Source: Candidatus Bipolaricaulota bacterium (GTDB taxonomy: Bacteria > Bipolaricaulota > Bipolaricaulia > Bipolaricaulales > Bipolaricaulaceae). Taken from it: 11,865 bases of DNA. The stretch lies in assembly GCA_021159405.1 (NCBI GenBank), contig JAGGRX010000123.1, positions 1 through 11,865 of the forward strand. The letters are read 5' to 3'. A model generated the notes under the pieces. It did no database searches. It was not told the DNA's origin and saw nothing but the letters and a program-made list of their open reading frames with translations. A program made the translations under genes and the position numbers. Of this stretch, positions 8,195 to 11,865 are shown in pieces. The first letter of the stretch is position 1. Every line of letters starts with the position of its first letter.

Positions 8195-8329
8195 ACCACA
8201 AAGACGCTAAGACGCGAAGAACTCATTCACCACGGAGAACGCAGAGCTCACAGAGAACTGCATGATAAAGTTAAGCGACAAAAATTCTCTGGGGTTAAGA
8301 TGTCCTTGGTGCCTTCGCGTCTTCGTGGT
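8195..8329. repeat. Imperfect fold-back (inverted) repeat of about 135 bp
   Basis: The left end, ACCACAAAGACGCTAAG from 8195, matches the reverse complement of the right end, ACCACGAAGACGCGAAG read from 8329 leftward. Over 28 nt (8195-8222 against 8302-8329) 22 positions agree. AAGACGCGAAG at 8209-8219 is an exact 11-nt match to the right arm. Inside, CAGAGAA (8251-8257) pairs with TTCTCTG (8285-8291). The left end also has an 8-nt tandem rhythm (AAAGACGC, TAAGACGC, GAAGAACT), and a related unit ACCACGGAGAACGCAGAG lies at 8229-8246. I recall similar ACCACGAAGACACGAAG-type dispersed intergenic repeats in environmental genomes but cannot name a family. It contains no credible gene and separates nadB from the phosphorylase gene. 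Confidence 0.7.
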
Positions 8330-8336
8330 TGCACTT

Positions 8337-8342
8337 AAGGAG
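8337..8342 (+). promoter_or_regulatory. Shine-Dalgarno site of the phosphorylase gene
   Basis: AAGGAG lies 7 nt before ATG 8350 and selects that codon over the in-frame ATG at 8329-8331, which falls at the end of the repeat. The site begins just 8 nt after the repeat, so a folded repeat in the mRNA would sit immediately upstream of the ribosome. Confidence 0.75.
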
Positions 8343-8349
8343 AAAAGGC

Positions 8350-9654
8350 ATGCGGGCCGTGGATTTGATCGAAAAGAAGCGCGATGGGGAAAAACTCTCC
8401 CCCGAGGAGATCCGCTGGCTGATTTCCGAGTACGTGGCCGGGCGCATCCCCGACTACCAGATGTCCGCCTTCCTCATGGCCGTCTACTTCCGGGGGATGA
8501 GCGAGGAGGAGACGGTGACCCTCACCCAGGCCATGGCGGAAAGCGGCGGCAAGATCGATCTTTCCGAGGTCCCTGGAATCAAGGTGGACAAGCACTCCAC
8601 CGGGGGCGTAGGGGACACGGTCACCCTCATCCTCGTCCCCCTTATGGGGGCGGCTGGGCTAGTAATGGCCAAGCTCTCGGGCCGTGCCCTGGGCCACACT
8701 GGGGGCACCATCGACAAGTTCGAGGCCATCCCCGGGGTGCGGACGGAGCTTTCCCTCCGGAAGATCATCGAGCAGGCAAAGAAGATCGGCGTAGTGATCG
8801 CCGACCACACCGCTGAGCTCGTCCCGGCCGACCGGATGCTGTACGAGCTCCGGGACGTGACCGGGACTGTGCCCTCCCTTCCCCTCATCGCAAGTTCCAT
8901 CCTTTCCAAGAAGCTCGCTGGCGGGGCGGACGCCATCGTCCTGGACGTCAAGTGCGGCGACGGTGCCTTCATGCAAAAAAGGGAGGAGGCCCAAAAGCTC
9001 GCCGAGACCCTGGTCCGGGTAGGGAACAAGCTCGGAAGGCGCTTCTGTGCCCTGATCACCGCCATGGACCAGCCCCTGGGCAGGATGGCCGGGAATGCCC
9101 TGGAGGTGCGCCAGGCGATCGAGGTCCTGCGCGGCGAAGGGCCACCCGATCTGCGGGAGGTCACCCTGGCTTTGGGGGCCGAGCTGCTCATTCTCGCCGG
9201 GGAGGAAGGAGATGCCGAGGCAGCGAAGGCACGGCTGGAAGGGCTGATCGAATCTGGTGCCGCCTGGGAGAAGTTCAGGGAGCTCGTCTCCGCCCAGGGC
9301 GGGGACCTTAAGGCGATCGAGGACCCCGACCTGCTTCCGCGGGCAAGAGAGGTGGTGGAGGTTCCCTCCCCGGCCTCCGGCTACGTGCAGCGGCTTTCCG
9401 CCCGCAAGGTGGGGATTGCCGCCGGGCTCCTCGGCGCCGGGCGCGAGGTCAAGGGCCAGGCGGTGGACCCGGCCGCCGGGGTGGAGCTCCTCGCCAAGGT
9501 GGGCGACGAGGTGGAAAAAGGGCAGCCCCTTGCCCGCCTCCACGTCGGCCGCAAAGACCGTCTTGAGGAGGCCAAACGTCTCATCGAGGAGGCCTACGCA
9601 GTCGGCCCTGAGCGTCCAACGCCTAGCCCGCTAATTCTGGGGAACGTCCGTTAA
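8350..9654 (+). CDS. pdp: Pyrimidine-nucleoside phosphorylase (thymidine phosphorylase family)
   Basis: From ATG 8350 the protein has 434 aa, the usual size of bacterial pyrimidine-nucleoside phosphorylases (archaeal AMP phosphorylases are about 500). It splits uridine/thymidine with phosphate into the base and (deoxy)ribose 1-phosphate in the cytosol. Motifs: KHSTGGVGD (81-89, phosphate loop), KLSGRALGHTGGTIDK (108-123), ELRDVTGTVPSLPLIASS (166-183) with the base-binding Arg, ILSKKLAGG (184-192) and LDVKCGDGAFM (198-208). The C-terminal domain (about 340-434) begins PSPASGYV, as in the family. Whether it is Pdp or DeoA in specificity cannot be fixed by reading alone. It follows nadB by 163 nt, with the fold-back repeat in the gap, so it may have its own promoter. 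It would feed salvaged ribose phosphate and bases into nucleotide metabolism. Confidence 0.92.
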   Translation: MRAVDLIEKKRDGEKLSPEEIRWLISEYVAGRIPDYQMSAFLMAVYFRGMSEEETVTLTQAMAESGGKIDLSEVPGIKVDKHSTGGVGDTVTLILVPLMGAAGLVMAKLSGRALGHTGGTIDKFEAIPGVRTELSLRKIIEQAKKIGVVIADHTAELVPADRMLYELRDVTGTVPSLPLIASSILSKKLAGGADAIVLDVKCGDGAFMQKREEAQKLAETLVRVGNKLGRRFCALITAMDQPLGRMAGNALEVRQAIEVLRGEGPPDLREVTLALGAELLILAGEEGDAEAAKARLEGLIESGAAWEKFRELVSAQGGDLKAIEDPDLLPRAREVVEVPSPASGYVQRLSARKVGIAAGLLGAGREVKGQAVDPAAGVELLAKVGDEVEKGQPLARLHVGRKDRLEEAKRLIEEAYAVGPERPTPSPLILGNVR

Positions 9655-9660
9655 ACCGAT

Positions 9661-9732
9661 CGTGTTGAAATCAGGCTGGCCCCAGGCCATGGCGCCAGAT
9701 ACATGGCACACCGCGCCTGGAAGCTCAACACG
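9661..9732 (+). ncRNA. Nested hairpin downstream of the phosphorylase gene (3' UTR structure or small RNA candidate)
   Basis: Six nt after the stop codon three stems nest: CGTGTTGA (9661-9668) with TCAACACG (9725-9732), 8 bp; TCAGGC (9671-9676) with GCCTGG (9715-9720), 6 pairs including one G-T; and GCCATG (9686-9691) with CATGGC (9702-9707), 6 bp around a 10-nt loop. No U-tract follows, so it is not a standard terminator. It matches no tRNA or riboswitch I recognise. It may be a 3'-end stabiliser, a protein site or an uncharacterised RNA; the typing as ncRNA is tentative. Confidence 0.35.
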
Positions 9733-9877
9733 TAACGGGCGTGCTGCGGTTCCAGGCAATGCCTACTTGCAACACCCGACCCTCAAAGTCTCCAAACTCA
9801 TCTAAGAAGGCGGAATTCCGGATCGAGTGGCAAACAAGTGCCATGGCGAAACCCCGGACCGAGCGGAAGTGTAGGAT
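9733..9877. other. Non-coding gap, no gene recognised
   Basis: I see no credible gene here. It is a little less GC-rich than the genes and holds small palindromes: GGAATTCC near 9812-9819 and TGGCA/TGCCA (9828-9832 with 9839-9843). A promoter for the following gene is probably present but I cannot point to a convincing -35/-10 pair. Confidence 0.5.
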
Positions 9878-9882
9878 AAGGA

Positions 9883-9890
9883 GGAGGTGA
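9883..9890 (+). promoter_or_regulatory. Perfect Shine-Dalgarno site for the exported-protein gene
   Basis: GGAGGTGA, an 8-nt perfect complement of the 16S rRNA 3' end, lies 6 nt before ATG 9897. It fixes the start and supports that this unrecognised gene is really translated, on the + strand rather than antisense. Confidence 0.85.
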
Positions 9891-9896
9891 GCAAAA

Positions 9897-10949
9897 ATGC
9901 GAATGGGACAGGTTTTGGCAGCGCTTCTTCTGTGGAGCGTCCTCTCCTTGGCCAATGAAACCTGGGTCGTGGTCACCCTCGATCGGGTCGAATTCTCCGG
10001 AAACCTTATCTCCTGGCCAGCCTTTAAAGGAAACCCCGTCATGTTCGCCTCGGTCGTCGGAACGGGGAACACCTATCAAAAGCTCGTTTGGCCAGGGACC
10101 GGGTGGTTCACCATCGCCGATGAGGGGAGAGAACTCGTTCAGGAAACGGAGGCGATCCCCCTCTTCGCCCTCCCCACAGACCAAATGGGCGGTCGCCTCG
10201 GGATCGCGATCCAGTTCCTGGGGAACACCGACTTCGACTGGGACCACCGCTACGTCCCGGAGGTGCTTTCCGACCTGGAAAAGTACCTGCGCCGGCGGTT
10301 CGCCGCCTCCATCCACGTCCCCACGGTTCCCGTGACAGGGGAGTCCGAACCCTCCCAGGGGTATGAGCCCCACTACGTTGCCCACTATGTTGTCTTCGAG
10401 CCCCTCATCCGTGTCTTCAGTTCGGATGCCTGGAGCGGCGATATCCGTACCTTCACCGCTGAGGTCCACGCAGGCCATGATGTAGTCCGGTTCCAGTACT
10501 CCATCCGGCGGGTATACCTCCCTGAGAACTTGCGGGCGCGGGTCAGGCTCGAGGGAATAAAGACCGTGGAGAACGGGGATTTCGCCAACGGAGAGGTTTT
10601 CATCCTGGCCCGGGCGATCTCCGGCTTCTCCGCCTCGGGGGCGCCGGCCCAAAGCACCGCCCGAATCCCGGCCTCGGGCCATTATTCTATGGGGGACGGC
10701 GAAGAGAAAGTCCTCTCGGTCGTGCTCTTTGAAGGCGAGGTGAAGCCCTTCCTCTACGTGGAGGTAAGCGTATGGGATGAGGATAACCCCGAGGTCGAGG
10801 ACCAGCACGACCTCCTGGGAGGCTTTTTCGGCCTCTGGCTCCCCTGGCGGCTCTCGAACCTTCCGGGCGGTGAGAAAGAACTCATCATCCCCAAGGAGAC
10901 CCCGGACGGCGAGGTCCTCTTCTACCTGCGGGTGGAACTTCTCGGCTAG
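9897..10949 (+). CDS. Exported protein of unknown function with two similar beta-rich domains
   Basis: The protein has 350 aa. Residues 1-19 form a signal peptide (MRMGQ, hydrophobic core, SLA before N20), so it is exported. I do not recognise the family. The mature part looks duplicated: about 26-135 and 216-318 share the order VxLxxV(K), an F..G.V segment, a glycine-aromatic turn then D-E-G/D-G-E (GWFTIADEGRE 69-79; GHYSMGDGEE 261-270), LF (89-90; 277-278), then an alternating hydrophobic strand and an acidic loop (NTDFDWDH 110-117; VSVWDEDNPEVED 290-302). The acidic V.VWDED pattern resembles the calcium loops of C2-like beta sandwiches, but this is only a resemblance. A linker of about 136-215 joins them. 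A perfect SD precedes it. It is convergent with the esterase gene, 32 nt away. Confidence 0.8.
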   Translation: MRMGQVLAALLLWSVLSLANETWVVVTLDRVEFSGNLISWPAFKGNPVMFASVVGTGNTYQKLVWPGTGWFTIADEGRELVQETEAIPLFALPTDQMGGRLGIAIQFLGNTDFDWDHRYVPEVLSDLEKYLRRRFAASIHVPTVPVTGESEPSQGYEPHYVAHYVVFEPLIRVFSSDAWSGDIRTFTAEVHAGHDVVRFQYSIRRVYLPENLRARVRLEGIKTVENGDFANGEVFILARAISGFSASGAPAQSTARIPASGHYSMGDGEEKVLSVVLFEGEVKPFLYVEVSVWDEDNPEVEDQHDLLGGFFGLWLPWRLSNLPGGEKELIIPKETPDGEVLFYLRVELLG

Positions 10950-10950
10950 T

Positions 10951-10966
10951 CCCAAGCCGGATTGGG
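10951..10966. terminator. Small hairpin between convergent genes (weak terminator candidate)
   Basis: CCCAA (10951-10955) pairs with TTGGG (10962-10966) around GCCGGA, in the 32-nt gap between the two convergent stop codons. A short G-run but no U-tract follows on either strand, so termination is plausible by position only. Confidence 0.25.
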
Positions 10967-10981
10967 GGCGGTGTCCCTCGC

Positions 10982-11865
10982 TCAGCGCCCGCGAGGAGCC
11001 GAGGAAAAGGTCTCAGCCAAAAAGTTGAGGATGGCGTCCAGGGCCTGACGGGCCTGGGGCGTGTCGAGCCTGTTGTGGAAGCCGTGGCCGGCTCCGGGGA
11101 CGATAAGGAGGACTGCTTCAACCCCGGCCTGCCGCAGGGCATCGGCCATCTCCACCGATTGCGCGAAGGGGACCAGCTGGTCATCTCGGCCGTGGATGAG
11201 GAGGAAGGGAGGGTCGTCGGGGCTCACCCAGGTGATAGGGGAAGCCTCCCGCCATAGATCCGGGTCTTCCGCGGCCGATGCCCCCAAGAAACCTTCCACC
11301 GCCTCCTCCCCCGTGGAGCCTACGGCGTCCAGGAGGTCCATGGGGCCGAAGAGGGCGATCACCGCCTGTACCCGGGAGGAGATGGTGGGATCACCGCAAT
11401 CCCCGATCCCCTCCGGGGCCGTCCCCAGGAGGGCCACAAGATGACCCCCGGCGGAGGAGCCCAAGGCGGCGATCCGCGAGGGATCAACCCGCAAGTCCAC
11501 GGCGTGCTCCCGGATCCACTTGACCGCACACCTCAGGTCCTCCAGGGCAGCAGGGTAGTGGAACTGGGGGGCCAGGCGGTAGTTCACGGAGAAGGATGCG
11601 TAGCCCTGCTCCGCCAGGATCCGGCCGTAGGCGGCGAAGGAGCGCTTGTCTCCCCCGTGCCAGCCGCCCCCGTGGACCAGGAGCACCGCCGGGTGCGGCC
11701 CGGACGTCCTGGGAAGGTAGATGTCCAGTGCCAGGGAGACCCCGTCCACCATGCGGTAAACCACGTCCCGGATCTCCTGGATCCCTCCTCGACTGTTCTG
11801 AGCAGGATCTTCGGGGAATAGGCCCTCGATGAGCTCCCGCTGATCGGCGGGGATGTAGATGGTGG
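10982..11865 (-). CDS. Alpha/beta-hydrolase, esterase/lipase type (5' end probably outside the window)
   Basis: At least 260 aa from GTG 11764, and 33 more codons are open upstream to the window edge. Numbering from that GTG: HGGGW (31-35) is the oxyanion-hole motif of acetyl-esterase/hormone-sensitive-lipase-like hydrolases, GSSAG (102-106) holds nucleophile S104, HGRDDQLVP (191-199) gives D195, and GAGHGF (224-229) gives H227. The order and spacing of the Ser-Asp-His triad are complete, so it should be active on a small carboxylic ester or acylated sugar; the substrate is unknown. The upstream codons end QEIRDVVYRMVDG, and a D-V-x-Y stretch is usual just before the dG..L.lDiY.P strand in this family, so the true start is probably farther upstream, perhaps with a signal peptide. 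An AGGAG 9 nt before GTG 11764 keeps that start possible. It runs opposite to all other genes. Confidence 0.88.
   Translation of the reverse strand, partial: TIYIPADQRELIEGLFPEDPAQNSRGGIQEIRDVVYRMVDGVSLALDIYLPRTSGPHPAVLLVHGGGWHGGDKRSFAAYGRILAEQGYASFSVNYRLAPQFHYPAALEDLRCAVKWIREHAVDLRVDPSRIAALGSSAGGHLVALLGTAPEGIGDCGDPTISSRVQAVIALFGPMDLLDAVGSTGEEAVEGFLGASAAEDPDLWREASPITWVSPDDPPFLLIHGRDDQLVPFAQSVEMADALRQAGVEAVLLIVPGAGHGFHNRLDTPQARQALDAILNFLAETFSSAPRGR

Noticed and set aside
8262..8816. 184-residue + strand frame beginning in the fold-back repeat and running into pdp
   Set aside because: It overlaps the strongly supported phosphorylase in another frame; its first part is simply translated repeat.
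9741..9775. tRNA-like GGTTCCAGGCAATGCC stretch
   Set aside because: No GTTCRA T-loop, no acceptor stem pairing and no anticodon arm; not a tRNA.
9798..10955. 385-residue open frame antisense to the exported-protein gene, longer than the gene itself
   Set aside because: The + strand frame has a signal peptide and a perfect Shine-Dalgarno 6 nt before its ATG; the antisense peptide shows neither and has no recognised motif.

Overview
The window is GC-rich (roughly mid-60s percent by eye) bacterial DNA with tightly packed genes, almost all on the + strand. It uses GTG and ATG starts, good Shine-Dalgarno sites and several start/stop overlaps. The gene set (long-form NadA, nadC-nadA-nadB order, a bacterial pyrimidine-nucleoside phosphorylase, and an orotate phosphoribosyltransferase tail ending CPLC...GIP...KPGSR) suggests an uncultured, possibly thermophilic bacterium. 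I cannot assign a phylum from the sequence; Bipolaricaulota, Chloroflexota and Thermus-like lineages are only guesses.

Layout. 1-176: 3' end of a pyrE-like gene entering from the left edge. 177-233: short gap with a TATAAT box and a strong Shine-Dalgarno site. 234-4672: a four-gene phosphonate/phosphite-type ABC importer, with binding protein PhnD, ATPase PhnC and two different PhnE-type permeases. Both permeases carry an extra N-terminal RDD-type membrane domain. A strong 11-bp hairpin separates phnD from phnC. 4674-8186: nadC, nadA and nadB, the complete de novo route from aspartate to nicotinate mononucleotide. This block starts 1 nt after the second permease stops, so importer and NAD genes look like one operon. 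8187-8349: an imperfect fold-back repeat of about 135 bp. 8350-9654: pyrimidine-nucleoside phosphorylase. 9655-9896: non-coding, with a nested hairpin just after the stop codon. 9897-10949: an exported protein of unknown function, apparently two copies of a beta-rich domain. 10982-11865: a convergent alpha/beta-hydrolase (esterase) whose reading frame stays open to the right edge.

How the genes may work together. The nad genes make NAD precursors; NadC and PyrE both join PRPP to a planar ring carboxylate, and the phosphorylase recycles pyrimidine nucleosides, so the block has a nucleotide-metabolism theme. No C-P lyase, phosphonatase or phosphite dehydrogenase gene is present. The importer's substrate is therefore open and could be a phosphorylated or anionic compound related to nucleotide metabolism; this is inference. 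The points most worth a second look are the RDD-PhnE fusions in both permeases, the translational linkage of importer and NAD genes, and the fold-back repeat.
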